From the NCBI RefSeq assembly GCF_041080835.1, contig NZ_CP129683.1, forward strand, positions 558,001 through 622,000: DNA of 64,000 bases, in the 5' to 3' direction. The position numbers and the translations under genes are program-made. Below the pieces are notes generated by a model. That model searched no databases. It had not been told where the DNA came from and was given only the letters and a program-made list of their open reading frames with translations. Every line of letters starts with the position of its first letter. The stretch's first letter is position 1. Below are positions 35,781-46,639 of the stretch, in pieces. Origin of the DNA: Bifidobacterium sp. WK012_4_13 (GTDB lineage Bacteria; Actinomycetota; Actinomycetes; Actinomycetales; Bifidobacteriaceae).

Positions 35781-37052
35781 TCAGTTCTCCTCCAAAACAC
35801 GTCTCATTTGTTCGTCTTCCCCACGGGAGAGACGCCTGTCAATAACATTCATCAGATGATCGCGAATCGCCGTGATCCCAATCTCCTCTACGAGCTCTCC
35901 GAAGAAGCCACGGACAACGAGCTTGCGAGCCTCGCGCTCGGAAACTCCTCGGGATTCCAGATAGAACAGTTCCTCGTCATCGAAGCGCCCGACGGAGCTC
36001 GCATGGCCGGCACCGATGATGTTGCCATTCTCAATCTCAAGATTCGGTTCGGAATCTGCGATCGCTCCCGGGGTAAGCACCAGGTTTCGATTGAGCTCGT
36101 ATGAATCGGTGACTGGTGCGGAAGGCAGGATAAGCGCATTCCCAACCCAGGTGGAGTGCGCCCCCTTGCCGTCGAGAGCGCCCTTGTAAACCACTCGTGA
36201 CTTGCATTCGGGATAGTTATGGACGACCATCGTACGATGCTCGACATGCTCGCCAGGATCCACGAAGTAGATGCCGAGCATGTTCAGATCGCCCTTGTTT
36301 CCGCCAAATTCCTGATCCATGCGAATGCGCACACAGCTGCCGCCAAGTGTCACCATGGAATGCCGCAGACTTGCACCCTCGCCCACATGGATGCGCTGAT
36401 TGCCAACATGCTTCGAATCCGCCGTCCATTCCTGGACGAACGTAGTGCTGATATGCGAATCCTTGCCCGTGCTTATCTCAACGCCCTCGGCGATGCGAGC
36501 CTGGCCTTCGTGCTCCACAACGATGTCTGCATGCGTGCGATCATCGGCGACGATGACCAGATGCAGGGCATCAAGATCCAATCCACCGCCGACGACCTTC
36601 ACCAGAACAGGAGTTGGAACCTCTCCCTTCACATGCACCAGATGAGCGGTTGTCTCACTGGCCCACTCCACCGCGGAAACACGGTCGTTGGGCTTGAGAA
36701 CGGTCCCGCTCGGCGCCTGGGTCTTTGCTATTTCGTCGACTTCGACCAAGGCCGGATCGATTTCGGAGCCATCGATGCCGCTCACCGTGATCCTTGTCTT
36801 TCCACTGGGCTCAAATACCTGGAAGAATTCGCTGATTCTATCGACCGGTGTGAATCTCCAGTCATCCTGCACCTTCGTGGGAATGCTGTATGCGTCGGGC
36901 GAGAACGAACGAACTGCCTTGTCGGCGCTCGAAGGCATCAGAGCCGGGAACGCATAGGGATTGTTGGGATCACGATGCGGCATGCTCACTTCTTTTTCCT
37001 GAACCGGCGTCTTCGAAGCCACTTCAGTGCTTTCAATGTCATCTTGCGTCAT
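35781..37052 (-). CDS. sufD: Fe-S assembly scaffold SufD
   Basis: 423 residues. ATG at 37052 overlaps the sufB stop (TGATG). The SufB/SufD family beta-helix core is recognisable by GNKGDLNMLGIYFVDPGEH, HNYPECKSRVVYKGALDGKG and NLVLTPGAIADSEPNLEIEN. GAGHASSVGRFDDEELFYLESRG with SEREARKLVVRGFFGELV is the conserved C-terminus. It partners SufB and SufC. Confidence 0.95.
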   Translation of the reverse strand: MTQDDIESTEVASKTPVQEKEVSMPHRDPNNPYAFPALMPSSADKAVRSFSPDAYSIPTKVQDDWRFTPVDRISEFFQVFEPSGKTRITVSGIDGSEIDPALVEVDEIAKTQAPSGTVLKPNDRVSAVEWASETTAHLVHVKGEVPTPVLVKVVGGGLDLDALHLVIVADDRTHADIVVEHEGQARIAEGVEISTGKDSHISTTFVQEWTADSKHVGNQRIHVGEGASLRHSMVTLGGSCVRIRMDQEFGGNKGDLNMLGIYFVDPGEHVEHRTMVVHNYPECKSRVVYKGALDGKGAHSTWVGNALILPSAPVTDSYELNRNLVLTPGAIADSEPNLEIENGNIIGAGHASSVGRFDDEELFYLESRGVSEREARKLVVRGFFGELVEEIGITAIRDHLMNVIDRRLSRGEDEQMRRVLEEN

Positions 37053-38614
37053 CAGCCAACCGAACCTTCCATCTGAAGCTCAACGAGTCTGTTCAGCTCC
37101 AACGCATATTCCATCGGGAGCTGACGGGAAATCGGCTCGACAAAGCCGCGGACGATCATGCCCATCGCTTCCTTCTCCTCCAAGCCTCTGCTCATCAGAT
37201 AGAACAGCTGGTCTTCGGAGACCTTGGAGACCGTCGCCTCATGGGCCATGGAGACGTCGTCTTCACGAACATCGACGTGCGGATAGGTGTCGGAGCGTGA
37301 GTAGTCGTCCACCAGCAGGGCGTCGCACACCACGGAGGAGCTCGATCCCTCCGCACCCTTGAGAATCTTGACAAGTCCGCGATATGCGGAACGGCCCCCG
37401 GAACGCGAAATCGACTTGGCGACTATGGTCGAACTCGTGTGAGGCGCAAGATGGATCATCTTCGCACCCGTGTCCTGATACTGTCCCTTCCCCGCAAATC
37501 CGAGCGACAGCGTCTCACCCTTGGCGTAAGGCTCCGCAAGGATGCAGGCTGGATACTTCATCGTGGCCTTCGAACCGATGTTGCCATCGACCCATTCCAT
37601 CGTGCCGCCCTCACGAACGTAGGCACGCTGGGTGACGAGATTGTAGACGTTGTTCGACCAGTTCTGGACCGTGGTGTATCGCACGCGGGCATGCGGCTCG
37701 ACGATGATCTCGACGATTGCGGCATGCAGCGAATCGGTGGAATAGATCGGCGCCGTGCAACCTTCGACGTAATGGACGTATGAGCCTTCGTCAGCGATGA
37801 TGAGCGTTCTTTCGAACTGACCCATGTTTGGAGTGTTGATTCGGAAATATGCCTGCAACGGTATGTCGACATGAACGCCCTTGGGCACATACACGAAGGA
37901 TCCGCCTGACCAGGCGGCCGTGTTCAGGGCTCCGAACTTGTTGTCTTCGGGAGGAATGACCGTGCCGAAATACTTCTTGACGAGATCGGGATAATCGCGC
38001 ACCGCAGTGTCGGTGTCCACGAAGATGACGCCCTGCTCCTTGAGATCGTCGCGAATCGAATTGTAGATGACTTCGGATTCGTATTGCGCAGCGACGCCTG
38101 ATACCAGGCGCTTCTTTTCAGCCTCGGGAATGCCCAGACGGTCATAGGTGTTGCGGATGCTGTCTGGCAGGTCCTCCCAACGCTTCGCCTGCTCCTTCAA
38201 CGGCTTCACATAGTACTTGAAGTCCTGGGCCTTGAATCCGCTCAGGTCGACGCCCCAATTGGGCATCGGCTTCTCGAGGAACGCCTTGTATCCTCGAAGT
38301 CTGTATTCCAACATCCAGTCAGGCTCGTGCTTGTCCGCTGAAATGTCTCGGACGACCTGCTCGTCTATGCCCTTCTTTGCCGTTTCCCCGAAGGAATCCT
38401 TGTCGTGCCAACCATATTCGTAGTCACCGAACTGGGAGATGATGTCGTCATCCTTCTTGATCTTCTCCTCGTTGACCCGTTCACGGTCGGCCACATACTG
38501 ACTCATCTCAACGTCCTGAGATGACTGCGCGGCATTCACAGATGTCTCCGGTGCGGAATCATTCGCAACGGTTCCATCCGCAGCGGCATTCTGTGTCGCA
38601 GTTTCATCGGCCAT
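37052..38614 (-). CDS. sufB: Fe-S assembly scaffold SufB
   Basis: 520 residues from ATG at 38614 behind GGAGGG. The core is highly conserved: [75 protein letters not shown], and [20 protein letters not shown] with a conserved Cys. A non-conserved N-terminal stretch of about 35 residues (Ala/Thr/Asn/Ser-rich) precedes it. Assembles clusters with SufC and SufD. First gene of the operon; this actinobacterial operon lacks a sufR-like gene in the window. Confidence 0.96.
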   Translation of the reverse strand: MADETATQNAAADGTVANDSAPETSVNAAQSSQDVEMSQYVADRERVNEEKIKKDDDIISQFGDYEYGWHDKDSFGETAKKGIDEQVVRDISADKHEPDWMLEYRLRGYKAFLEKPMPNWGVDLSGFKAQDFKYYVKPLKEQAKRWEDLPDSIRNTYDRLGIPEAEKKRLVSGVAAQYESEVIYNSIRDDLKEQGVIFVDTDTAVRDYPDLVKKYFGTVIPPEDNKFGALNTAAWSGGSFVYVPKGVHVDIPLQAYFRINTPNMGQFERTLIIADEGSYVHYVEGCTAPIYSTDSLHAAIVEIIVEPHARVRYTTVQNWSNNVYNLVTQRAYVREGGTMEWVDGNIGSKATMKYPACILAEPYAKGETLSLGFAGKGQYQDTGAKMIHLAPHTSSTIVAKSISRSGGRSAYRGLVKILKGAEGSSSSVVCDALLVDDYSRSDTYPHVDVREDDVSMAHEATVSKVSEDQLFYLMSRGLEEKEAMGMIVRGFVEPISRQLPMEYALELNRLVELQMEGSVG

Positions 38615-38643
38615 TCGTGACCCTCCTCTCAATGCTCGCGATA

Positions 38644-38671
38644 ATCCTATACAAAGCCTGACAGTAATCAA
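38644..38671 (-). promoter_or_regulatory. Possible promoter of the suf operon
   Basis: On the minus strand TTGATT and TAGGAT are 16 bases apart, about 30-55 bases upstream of sufB. A fair match to a housekeeping promoter, not proven. Confidence 0.35.
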
Positions 38672-38716
38672 GCGTGCCACGAAGCGCCAGACAAGTCTGC
38701 ATGCTTCTTAAAGAGC

Positions 38717-38769
38717 GAAAAGGGAATGGGCTGTTTCGTGATGTTGCTCACGAAACATTCACCCTTTCA
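38717..38769 (-). terminator. Hairpin after pyrG
   Basis: GTTTCGTGA/TCACGAAAC with outer AATG/CATT and AAAGGG/CCCTTT pairing. On the minus strand it ends in CCCTTTTCGC. It is about 105 bases past the pyrG stop and ahead of the suf promoter. Confidence 0.55.
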
Positions 38770-38872
38770 CGCGAGCATGCCTGCACGAGGGAAGGAGCAG
38801 GCGATTTCTATCGTCGGGCCCCGAACTGACCTCTGATCGCCGACACGCCTTCGCCTCGACGCATGCTGATGC

Positions 38873-40534
38873 TCATCCCTCGGCTGCGCGATGTTCGATC
38901 GCAGCCTTGACCAGACCTGCGAACAATGGATGGGGCTTGGTCGGACGCGACTTGAACTCCGGATGCGCCTGAGTGCCGACATAGAACGGATGCACGGACT
39001 GCGGCAGCTCGACGAACTCGGTGAGCTCGCCATTCGGACTCGTTCCTGAAATATGCAGACCAGCCTCGTTGAGACGATCCTTGTAGGAGATGTTGACCTC
39101 GTAGCGATGACGGTGACGCTCGGTCACGTCGGTCGTGCCGTAGAGCTGCGCGACCAGCGACTTCGGGTCGAGCACGGCCGGGTACGAGCCGAGCCGCATC
39201 GTATGGCCCATGTCGCCGTTGCCCGCGACGATTGACTTCTGCTCTTCCATCGTGGCGATGACTGGGTTCTCGCAATCCGGCTCGAACTCGGATGAATTCG
39301 CATCCTCGAGGCCCAGCACGTGACGCGAGTATTCGATGACCATCGACTGAAGACCAAGGCACAGACCAAGCGCAGGAATCTTGTTCTCCCGAGCCCAGCG
39401 CAGGGCTCCGATCTTGCCTTCGATGCCACGGATGCCGAACCCACCGGGAATCACGATGCCATCCATCTGACCGAGAGCAGCCTGGGCACCCTCGTTGGTG
39501 GCGCACACGTCGGCAGTCACCCACTTGACGTTGACCTTCGACCAATTCGCAAACCCTCCCGCCTTAATTGCCTCGGTGACGGAGAGATAGGCATCAGGCA
39601 AGTCGATGTATTTGCCGACGATGGCAATGTTGACCTCGCTGCGAGGATGGTGGACGCGCTCGAGCAGATCCTCCCACTCATTCCAGTCGACATCGTGGAA
39701 TGGCAGGCCGAGTTCACGGACCACATAGGCATCAAGTCCCTCGGCGAACAGGATCTTCGGAACGTCATAGATACTCGGAGCATCCACGCAGTTGACGACG
39801 CCCTCTTCATCGACGTCGCACATCAGGGAGATCTTGTCCTTGATGCTCTGGTTAAGAGGACGATCTGAACGGAGCACCAGTGCGTCCGGGGTGATGCCAA
39901 GTTGACGAAGCATCATGACGGAATGCTGCGTTGGCTTGGTCTTCAGCTCATGCGCGGCCGCAATGTAGGGAACCAGCGAGACGTGAACGAATATGCAGTT
40001 TTCCGGTCCAATGTCACGACGGACCTCTCTCGCAGCCTCAAGGAAGGGCTGGGACTCGATGTCGCCCACGGTTCCGCCGATCTCGGTGATGATCACGTCG
40101 ACGTCGTCGGATGCCTGCGCACGCATTCTGCTCTTGATCTCGTTGGTGATATGGGGAATCACCTGGACGCACTGACCGAGATATTCTCCCGCGCGTTCCT
40201 TGCGCAGCACGCTCTGATATATCTGGCCGGTGGTGACGTTGGCCTTCTGCGAAAGGAAGACGTCGAGAAAACGCTCGTAATGGCCTATGTCCAGATCCGT
40301 TTCAGCGCCATCTTCCGTGACGTAGACCTCTCCATGCTGGAATGGGTTCATCGTTCCAGGATCGACGTTGATGTATGGGTCAAGCTTTTGCTGAAGCACG
40401 CGGATTCCGCGGCTGCGAAGCAGTCTGCCCAGTGAGGATGCGGTAAGTCCCTTGCCTAAAGAAGACACAACACCGCCAGTGACGAAAATGTGTTTTGTGA
40501 TGTGTTCCTGTGATGTTCCATGTTGTCTAACCAT
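38873..40534 (-). CDS. pyrG: CTP synthase
   Basis: 553 residues, full length. The synthetase domain starts with [20 protein letters not shown] and has [35 protein letters not shown] and [12 protein letters not shown]. The glutaminase domain has PGGFGIRG, then [10 protein letters not shown] with the nucleophilic Cys near residue 393, and [10 protein letters not shown] with the His/Glu pair. It aminates UTP to CTP with glutamine. Single gene on the minus strand between aroQ and the suf operon. Confidence 0.97.
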   Translation of the reverse strand: MVRQHGTSQEHITKHIFVTGGVVSSLGKGLTASSLGRLLRSRGIRVLQQKLDPYINVDPGTMNPFQHGEVYVTEDGAETDLDIGHYERFLDVFLSQKANVTTGQIYQSVLRKERAGEYLGQCVQVIPHITNEIKSRMRAQASDDVDVIITEIGGTVGDIESQPFLEAAREVRRDIGPENCIFVHVSLVPYIAAAHELKTKPTQHSVMMLRQLGITPDALVLRSDRPLNQSIKDKISLMCDVDEEGVVNCVDAPSIYDVPKILFAEGLDAYVVRELGLPFHDVDWNEWEDLLERVHHPRSEVNIAIVGKYIDLPDAYLSVTEAIKAGGFANWSKVNVKWVTADVCATNEGAQAALGQMDGIVIPGGFGIRGIEGKIGALRWARENKIPALGLCLGLQSMVIEYSRHVLGLEDANSSEFEPDCENPVIATMEEQKSIVAGNGDMGHTMRLGSYPAVLDPKSLVAQLYGTTDVTERHRHRYEVNISYKDRLNEAGLHISGTSPNGELTEFVELPQSVHPFYVGTQAHPEFKSRPTKPHPLFAGLVKAAIEHRAAEG

Positions 40535-40605
40535 GGAACTTCAGCCTATCATCAACGGGTGACGCATACTATTACGAGATTCACCCTCAGAACGGGCAAA
40601 TTTCA

Positions 40606-40729
40606 TCGAGAATCCGAGTTTTGCGGCAATTCACAAGTATAACGTGCTCAAATCGTTGATATTTCGACCGAGAATGTTGGGAAAACAGACGGTTATACTT
40701 CGCAATTGCCGCAAAACTCGGATTCTCGA
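40606..40729. repeat. Palindromic element B2 (core 40615-40720, 106 bp)
   Basis: Core arms CGAGTTTTGCGGCAATTC... with the centre exactly 48 nt and containing CGTTGATATT as in B1. Outer CGAG at 40607-40610 and CTCG at 40725-40728, with complementary spacers AATC and GATT. The aroQ stop codon begins at the next base. Confidence 0.9.
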
Positions 40730-41179
40730 TTATTTTTGGAGTGCGCCGATGGCTTCAAGCGCAAGTTTGTACCCTAAAAAGCCCAGACCTGTGATGGTAG
40801 AAGTGGCTACCGGCGAAATGACGGAGTGCCTTCGGAAGGCTTCGCGCGAAGCGGGGTTGGAGATATGCACTTCAATGAGCGGGAGATCCGCAGCGTGAAG
40901 CTGGGCCGCCGCATCGGCCAGACCATAGCTGTAGTGGGTGAATGCAGCGGGATTGAGCACCACGGGATTGTGGTTGTCAACAGCTTCGTGAATCCAATGG
41001 ATCATCTCGGCCTCGTCATCGCTCTGACGCACTTCAACCTCGAAACCAAGTTCGCTCGCCCATCGACTGCATTGCTCCGTAAGCTGATGAAGATTCTGAT
41101 GTCCATATACGTCAGGTTCACGAACACCCAGGCGTCCAAGATTCGGCCCGTTCAAAACAAGAACTTTCATTGCTGCCAT
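40730..41179 (-). CDS. aroQ: 3-dehydroquinate dehydratase, type II
   Basis: 149 residues. [20 protein letters not shown] begins with the Asn/Tyr-bearing motif, [18 protein letters not shown] carries the conserved Asn and His, and [19 protein letters not shown] is the substrate lid region. It converts 3-dehydroquinate to 3-dehydroshikimate, a shikimate-pathway step. ATG at 41179 or 41170. It follows aroKB on the same strand, separated by about 195 bases of repeat, and its stop codon directly abuts palindrome B2. Confidence 0.95.
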   Translation of the reverse strand: MAAMKVLVLNGPNLGRLGVREPDVYGHQNLHQLTEQCSRWASELGFEVEVRQSDDEAEMIHWIHEAVDNHNPVVLNPAAFTHYSYGLADAAAQLHAADLPLIEVHISNPASREAFRRHSVISPVATSTITGLGFLGYKLALEAIGALQK

Positions 41180-41288
41180 GTCATTCCAATCATTTCAATT
41201 GCCCGAAGCCGATCGGGATGCAACGAAAGCCCATGCCACTCCAATCGCATCGTTACTCCCAGCAGATCATCACTCCCAGCACATCACC

Positions 41289-41369
41289 AAACTGAACAAT
41301 CATTTCAAGACCGAACAATCACTTCGAAACTGAACAATCACTTCGAAACTGAACAATCACTTCGAAACG
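41289..41369. repeat. Tandem array of 18-19-bp units between aroKB and aroQ
   Basis: Four copies of AACTGAACAATCACTTCGA, the first copies slightly diverged and the last two exact. It ends a few bases before the aroKB stop and occupies the aroQ leader. Confidence 0.85.
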
Positions 41370-41375
41370 TTTCCG

Positions 41376-43043
41376 TCAATTATTGCGAATTCTATCAAAT
41401 GCCTCGCGTACCGCCGATTCAGGCGGATTGTCCAGATGAATCGGGTGACCAATCCTATCCAGAACGATAAACCGCAGAGTATTGCCACGGGCCTTCTTGT
41501 CCTTATGCATGAGAGCCAGCACCGAAGCGAAGTCTCCCCCGTTCCAACTGGTCTTAAGCCCCACGGAAGAAAGGATGGAGCGGTGGAATTCAACGGTTTC
41601 ATCGTCAATGTATCCAAGAATGTTCGCAAGCTCTGCCGCAAAGACCATGCCAACGGCGACCGCCTGACCATGACGCCAACGGAAATGCTCGATCTGTTCG
41701 ATCGCATGACCCAGCGTATGCCCATAGTTGAGGAATTCGCGCATGCCCGATTCCTTCAAATCGGCGGATACATGCTTTGATTTCACACTCACCGTACGCT
41801 CGATGAGCTCGGCGATGACATCGTGCATTTCAGGAGAGATATGGGCACAGTCGATATCATGCAGCGCCTGAGAATTCTCCTGAACGATGTCAAGAATGCG
41901 GGTATCCATGATGAATCCAGATTTGACGACCTCGCCCAGGCCTTCGATGAAGATATCGTTGGGAAGCGTGGAAAGAAAGCGTGTATCAGCCAGGACTCCC
42001 TGTGGAGTGTAGAAGCTCCCTACAAGATTCTTCCCTTCGGGAATGTTGACTCCGGTCTTGCCACCAGTCGAGGCATCCACCATGGCAAGCAGCGACGTCG
42101 GACAATTCACATAGGCAATGCCACGCATCCAAGTCGCAGCGATGAAGCCCGCCACATCCGTGGCCGCTCCGCCTCCAAGACCGACTACAGCGTCCGAACG
42201 GGTAAATCCTTCGTCTGCAAGACGCTTCCAAATGCCACTGGCAACCTGAACCGTCTTGCCTGCCTCTGCATCGGGAATGCTGATGTCAAGGACCTCGTAT
42301 CCCCATGACCTCAATTGTGCGCGTGCGGCATCACTGTGACGCTGGACCGGCATGGTATGGATAAGCGCAACCCGAACCGGGCTGCTGCCGAGCAGCTGAC
42401 GCAAATGCTCGAACACGCCGTCTCCGATGCGTACATCATAGGGATCGGCTCCAGAAACATGCACGATCCGTTCTTTCATGGCATTGATCAATTTATGTGC
42501 TCCCACTGATGGCGCGGCTCTGTGCGTACTGATCACAATGTTCGCCAACTGCTCGAAAACGGGTCTGCGCTCATCATAGAGACGCAGCCACTTGCTGCGG
42601 GCGTCTCCCTCCAGAAGCGGGCGATTCCTCGAACGAAACGCCCGTTCGATCATCTCTTCCGGATCTGCATCGAGATAGGCGATGAGCCCTCCGTTGTCTC
42701 GATATCGTTCCAGTGCCTTTCGCGTTCGCCGAAAGATCGGGGCGCCACCACCGAGCGAAAGAACCCCGTCATGGTCATGCAAGGCTTGGATGACCACGTC
42801 GCTTTCGATGTCCCTGAACGCATCCTCTCCCAGATCCTGGAAGATCGAAGGTATACTGGCACCTTCCTGACGTTCGATGGCGACGTCCGAATCGATGAAG
42901 GAGAGCTTGAGCATCGACGAAATCTCCTTGCCAATGCGAGTTTTTCCAGCTCCAGGCATACCGATGATGACGACCCTCGGTCCGTCGCCATGCCTTCTCT
43001 CCATGAGCGATTCGCTTGAATTCCTGCCGCTCTCATTGTTCAT
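41376..43043 (-). CDS. aroKB: Bifunctional shikimate kinase/3-dehydroquinate synthase
   Basis: 555 residues. Residues about 22-190 are shikimate kinase ([15 protein letters not shown]alker [25 protein letters not shown] lid). From about 195 to the end is 3-dehydroquinate synthase ([63 protein letters not shown]) with the zinc ligands Glu/His. The fusion covers two non-consecutive shikimate steps and is usual in bifidobacteria. ATG at 43043 with GGAGAG ten bases upstream. It lies downstream of aroC on the same strand, 48 bases apart. Confidence 0.95.
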   Translation of the reverse strand: MNNESGRNSSESLMERRHGDGPRVVIIGMPGAGKTRIGKEISSMLKLSFIDSDVAIERQEGASIPSIFQDLGEDAFRDIESDVVIQALHDHDGVLSLGGGAPIFRRTRKALERYRDNGGLIAYLDADPEEMIERAFRSRNRPLLEGDARSKWLRLYDERRPVFEQLANIVISTHRAAPSVGAHKLINAMKERIVHVSGADPYDVRIGDGVFEHLRQLLGSSPVRVALIHTMPVQRHSDAARAQLRSWGYEVLDISIPDAEAGKTVQVASGIWKRLADEGFTRSDAVVGLGGGAATDVAGFIAATWMRGIAYVNCPTSLLAMVDASTGGKTGVNIPEGKNLVGSFYTPQGVLADTRFLSTLPNDIFIEGLGEVVKSGFIMDTRILDIVQENSQALHDIDCAHISPEMHDVIAELIERTVSVKSKHVSADLKESGMREFLNYGHTLGHAIEQIEHFRWRHGQAVAVGMVFAAELANILGYIDDETVEFHRSILSSVGLKTSWNGGDFASVLALMHKDKKARGNTLRFIVLDRIGHPIHLDNPPESAVREAFDRIRNN

Positions 43044-43091
43044 CTGTCACGCTCTCCTCCACGCATCGGCATCACCCTTGCACACTGACGA

Positions 43092-44282
43092 TCATCGCAA
43101 GTGCTCTGGCCAGGAATCGAGATAGTTCCGGGCATTTCTCTTCGTCTCCTCAATGGAATCCCCGCCGAACTTCTCAATCACGAATCGGGCGAGAGTAAGC
43201 TTCATCATTGCCTCCGCCACGACAGCGGCCGCAGGAACAGCCGTCGTATCCGAGCGTTGATGGATTGCCGTCGCCTCTTCGCCCGTCGCCACGTCAACCG
43301 TGCGCAGAGCGCGGGGCAGCGATGAAATCGGCTTCATTGCAGCACGGACCCGGATGGGCTCGCCATTCGACATGCTTCCCTCCAGACCACCGGCGCGATT
43401 CGAAAGCCTGCTGATGTGACCTTCACGCTCGACGATCTCGTCATGCGCCTGAGAGCCGAAGCGCATGGCTTCCTGGAATCCATCGCCTATCTCGACGCCC
43501 TTGATGGCCTGGATGCTCATGAATGCGCCCGCGAGCGCAGCGTCAAGCCTTCTATCCGACTCGACATAGGTGCCAAGGCCGGCTGGCACGTTGTATGCCA
43601 CCACCTCAATCACCCCACCGAGCGTGTCTCCCTGTCGATGCGCCTCGTCGATTCGCTGGACCATGCGTTCCTCTGCCTGCTTGTCGAGAGTGCGGACAGG
43701 CGATTCATCGATGCGCCCGAGATCTTCCGGCCGTGGCAGAGGAGCATGCTCGTCCACACCGACGCCGCCCATCATCACGACCTGTGACACGACTTCGATG
43801 CCGAGTGCCTGCTTCAGAAAATTACCGGCGACCGCCCCCAATGCGACGCGGGATGCCGTCTCCCTGGCGCTGGAGCGTTCGAGCACCTGCCGTGCATCGG
43901 TGAAACCGTATTTTCTCATGCCAGTAAGGTCGGCATGACCCGGCCGTGGTCTGCTCAACGGCGCATTCCGACTGGAATTTCGTATCGTCGTGCCCTCTGG
44001 CAATGGGTCTGCACTCATCACCTCGACCCATTTCGGCCATTCCGTGTTGGCTATCTCGATGGAGATCGGCGAACCCAGCGTGCTGCCATGGCGAACGCCG
44101 GTAAGCATGCGGACCTTGTCGCGTTCGAACTTCATGCGCGCACCTCGTCCGTATCCCAGACGACGACGTGCAAGCGCATCGGATATCTGCTCCGACGTGA
44201 TCTGAATTCCGGCCGGAAGCCCCTCGATCATCGCGACCAATGCCTCTCCGTGGGACTCCCCTGCCGTTTGCCAACGCAACAT
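43092..44282 (-). CDS. aroC: Chorismate synthase
   Basis: 396 residues. [21 protein letters not shown] is the canonical start, then [35 protein letters not shown], and [19 protein letters not shown]. Near the end [19 protein letters not shown] is conserved. It makes chorismate from EPSP with reduced flavin. First gene of aroC-aroKB-aroQ, divergent from the prepilin peptidase gene. Confidence 0.97.
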   Translation of the reverse strand: MLRWQTAGESHGEALVAMIEGLPAGIQITSEQISDALARRRLGYGRGARMKFERDKVRMLTGVRHGSTLGSPISIEIANTEWPKWVEVMSADPLPEGTTIRNSSRNAPLSRPRPGHADLTGMRKYGFTDARQVLERSSARETASRVALGAVAGNFLKQALGIEVVSQVVMMGGVGVDEHAPLPRPEDLGRIDESPVRTLDKQAEERMVQRIDEAHRQGDTLGGVIEVVAYNVPAGLGTYVESDRRLDAALAGAFMSIQAIKGVEIGDGFQEAMRFGSQAHDEIVEREGHISRLSNRAGGLEGSMSNGEPIRVRAAMKPISSLPRALRTVDVATGEEATAIHQRSDTTAVPAAAVVAEAMMKLTLARFVIEKFGGDSIEETKRNARNYLDSWPEHLR

Positions 44283-44328
44283 GCCTGCTCCTTTGATGTT
44301 CTTGAAGTTCTCCGGTATATCTTACGGA

Positions 44329-44772
44329 ATGCCCTACCTTGTGCTGCTTCCCAGTCTCATAGTAGGCCTTGCGCTGAGCGTTCACGACATGAGATCGCGC
44401 GTGGTACCGAGGTCCTGGGTCGTGTCGGGCTACGTCATCCAGCTGATGACATTGATGGCCCGTGCCTGTTTCGATGGATCATGGGGCATCGTCGTCCAGG
44501 CAGTCCTGATCTCGGTCATCTGCGCGGCCATGCAGACTCTCATGGCCTGCATACGACCCGAAGCGCTTGGATTCGGAGATGTCACCACGACCTTTCTGAC
44601 AGGTCTGGCCGTCGGCACGAGAGAATTGTTTGCCACGGCTCTCTGGTGGCTGCTTATGGGAGCGCTGGGCTGTGCGTGTCTGTTGGTCGCGCATCTCAGA
44701 GGACATCGCTCGATTGCCTTTGCTCCGGTCATCTTCGCATCAGGTCTGACCGCCGTCATGTGTTCGGCATAG
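44329..44772 (+). CDS. A24-type prepilin peptidase (TadV-like)
   Basis: 147 residues from ATG at 44329 (MPYLVLLPSLIVG); an in-frame ATG at 44281 exists but overlaps the aroC start. Four to five membrane segments. The two aspartates of aspartyl prepilin peptidases are in SVHDMRSRVVPRSWV and EALGFGDVTTTFL. It lacks the N-terminal methylase domain, as in the TadV group that processes Flp/Tad pilins. No pilin gene is in the window, so its substrates lie elsewhere. Short for the family but complete. Confidence 0.82.
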   Translation: MPYLVLLPSLIVGLALSVHDMRSRVVPRSWVVSGYVIQLMTLMARACFDGSWGIVVQAVLISVICAAMQTLMACIRPEALGFGDVTTTFLTGLAVGTRELFATALWWLLMGALGCACLLVAHLRGHRSIAFAPVIFASGLTAVMCSA

Positions 44773-44782
44773 GGCGCGGCAT

Positions 44783-44888
44783 CCGTTCCTCTGAGACGTA
44801 TCATCCAGAAGTCCCTCTCTGAAGTCCCTCGCAACCGCATCTCGCAGGAGTTCCTCTCAGAGAGTCTCTCGCAAGCGTTCCTCTCAGC
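44783..44888. repeat. Degenerate tandem repeat between the prepilin peptidase and mltG
   Basis: Units around AGTTCCTCTCAGAG and GTCCCTCTCTGA recur five to six times with changes. It extends into the last codons of mltG. Confidence 0.6.
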
Positions 44889-46152
44889 CGTTCTTCGCTT
44901 CCCAGGCCTTGTATTCCTTCACATATTCCTGGAATTGGTCAGCATCGTTGGTGAACTTGGTCTCGCCCGTGTCGAGGTTGACCGTCACGAAGTAAATCCA
45001 ATTGCCTGCGTCTGGGCTCAGTGCCGCCTTGATGGCACTGTCCCCGGGGATGGAGATCGGTGTTGGTGGAAGCCCCTTGTGGATTCGGGAATTATACGCA
45101 TTGGACGAGTCCTCGAGCATCTTGGTGGTCAGCTCCGATGCGGATACACCCTCGCCGTATGCAATCGTCGAATCCATGCCAAGTGGCGTGCCCTGCGCCA
45201 ACCTGTTGTCGATGACTCTTGCGACCTTGCCGTAATACTGTTCCTGATTGACCTCTGCCTCGGCAATGGAGGCTATCTTCAGGATGTCCTCGCGCTTGCT
45301 GCCGGTGGGAACGCCGAGCTCATCGAGATGCTCGATGCGCTTCTGAACCAGGTTGGTGACGATTTCCTTGGCAGACCCGGCATTCTTGACATTGTAGCTG
45401 CCAGGCTGAAGCCAGCCTTCAAAGCTGCCGTCCGCCTCCGCTGGAAGAATTCCCGCACCCTTGTCCGTGATCAGAGCGGTGAAGTTCTTCAAGGAAAGAC
45501 CTGACATGTTGGCGGCCTTCTTGAATATGTCGGAAGCCTTGTCTCCTGCCTTGACCTCAAGGAACCCGCCAGCCTTCGACTGATCGGTAAGGATGGTGAC
45601 GACGTCGGATGCCTTCATGCGGAGCTTGAGCGTGAATGTTCCGGGATATATGGCGCTTTGCTCTCCCGTCGCGGAAATCGCCTGCGTGAAGGCGGCCTTT
45701 GACTTGATGATTCCGGCCTTCACCAACCCAGCGGCAACGCTATCGGCACTTTCGCCCTCGTCCACGGTGAAATCGACGACGACTCTGCCAGGTCCTGGAT
45801 AGTCCGCCGCATATTCACGGGAGTTCTCGATCTGCGGGGCAAGGCTCCTGACCTTGATCGTCACGAATATCGCCGCCGCAGCGATGATGATCACTATCGA
45901 GATTGCAAGAATCACCGAGATGAGCCTGCGCTGCTTGACGCGACTGCGCTTGCGGCGCATGTCCTTGCGAGACTTCGGAGGTCTCGGCGGCTCGGCGATG
46001 AAGAGTGAGTTCTCAAAGGCATCGCTCTCATCGACGTGTTCGTCATTCTGGGCATTCATGGTGCCTTCGGAGCTGTCGTCACCATGCTTCGGAGTCGAGT
46101 CCCTGTCAGGGTCATCGCCATCTGAGAAGAAATCCTCAAGTCTGTGATTCAC
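44884..46152 (-). CDS. mltG: Endolytic peptidoglycan transglycosylase MltG
   Basis: 422 residues from GTG at 46152 behind AAGGAGTGACC. An acidic cytoplasmic N-terminus (about 75 residues, Asp/Ser-rich, then a Lys/Arg patch RRKRSRVKQRR) precedes one membrane segment at about 78-100. A LysM-like domain and the YceG catalytic domain follow. IASIAEAEVNQEQYYGKVA holds the catalytic Glu, and NRLAQGTPLGMDSTIAYG and LPPTPISIPGDSAIKAAL are conserved. It cleaves nascent glycan strands near synthesis complexes. It overlaps ruvX by 17 bases. Confidence 0.95.
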   Translation of the reverse strand: MNHRLEDFFSDGDDPDRDSTPKHGDDSSEGTMNAQNDEHVDESDAFENSLFIAEPPRPPKSRKDMRRKRSRVKQRRLISVILAISIVIIIAAAAIFVTIKVRSLAPQIENSREYAADYPGPGRVVVDFTVDEGESADSVAAGLVKAGIIKSKAAFTQAISATGEQSAIYPGTFTLKLRMKASDVVTILTDQSKAGGFLEVKAGDKASDIFKKAANMSGLSLKNFTALITDKGAGILPAEADGSFEGWLQPGSYNVKNAGSAKEIVTNLVQKRIEHLDELGVPTGSKREDILKIASIAEAEVNQEQYYGKVARVIDNRLAQGTPLGMDSTIAYGEGVSASELTTKMLEDSSNAYNSRIHKGLPPTPISIPGDSAIKAALSPDAGNWIYFVTVNLDTGETKFTNDADQFQEYVKEYKAWEAKNG

Positions 46153-46636
46153 AGGTCACTCCTTGTTGATGGAGGGCAGTTTCGGCATCGATTGCAGACT
46201 GCAGTATGATCGCAGCGGACTGCTGATCAACTCTCGGCCGATGGGCGCGGCTGCTCACATTCGCTTCCAGAAGCATCGCATGCGCGGTAACCGTGGTCAG
46301 TCTTTCGTCTGCAAGGACGATCACAGGTGCCTGCGGCACGGCAAAGTCATCGTCATCAATCAATGTCTCTATTCTTGCACGGATTGCCTTGACCCATCGA
46401 GCCGCCTTGCGTGCGCTCTTCCCTGCCGTGCCGTCAAGCAACAGCGGGTATCCGACTATCACACGCACGACGTCGTTGTCCTCGATGACCTGAATGATCT
46501 GCTCAATAGCTTCAAAACTGTCATGCTGAACCTCGACATTACCTGCCGGATGCGCAAGGGTGAGCTCCGGATCGGATAATGCAAGGCCAACGCGGGCATT
46601 GCCCAGATCGACGCCTAACCAAACGGTGTTCGTCAT
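46136..46636 (-). CDS. ruvX: Putative pre-16S rRNA nuclease/Holliday junction resolvase YqgF
   Basis: 166 residues. WLGVDLGNARVGLALSD is the RNase H-like first motif with its Asp, VIVGYPLLLDGT the second, and DERLTTVTAHAML the third, with DQQSAAIILQSAID the terminal Asp. Required for 16S rRNA 5' maturation in other bacteria. It begins three bases past the alaS stop and overlaps mltG, the usual alaS-ruvX-mltG order. Confidence 0.94.
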   Translation of the reverse strand: MTNTVWLGVDLGNARVGLALSDPELTLAHPAGNVEVQHDSFEAIEQIIQVIEDNDVVRVIVGYPLLLDGTAGKSARKAARWVKAIRARIETLIDDDDFAVPQAPVIVLADERLTTVTAHAMLLEANVSSRAHRPRVDQQSAAIILQSAIDAETALHQQGVTCESQT

Positions 46637-46639
46637 GAA

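Noticed and set aside
41289..41369. Possible CRISPR-like array
   Set aside because: Units are directly adjacent without spacers and no cas gene is present; it is a plain tandem repeat.
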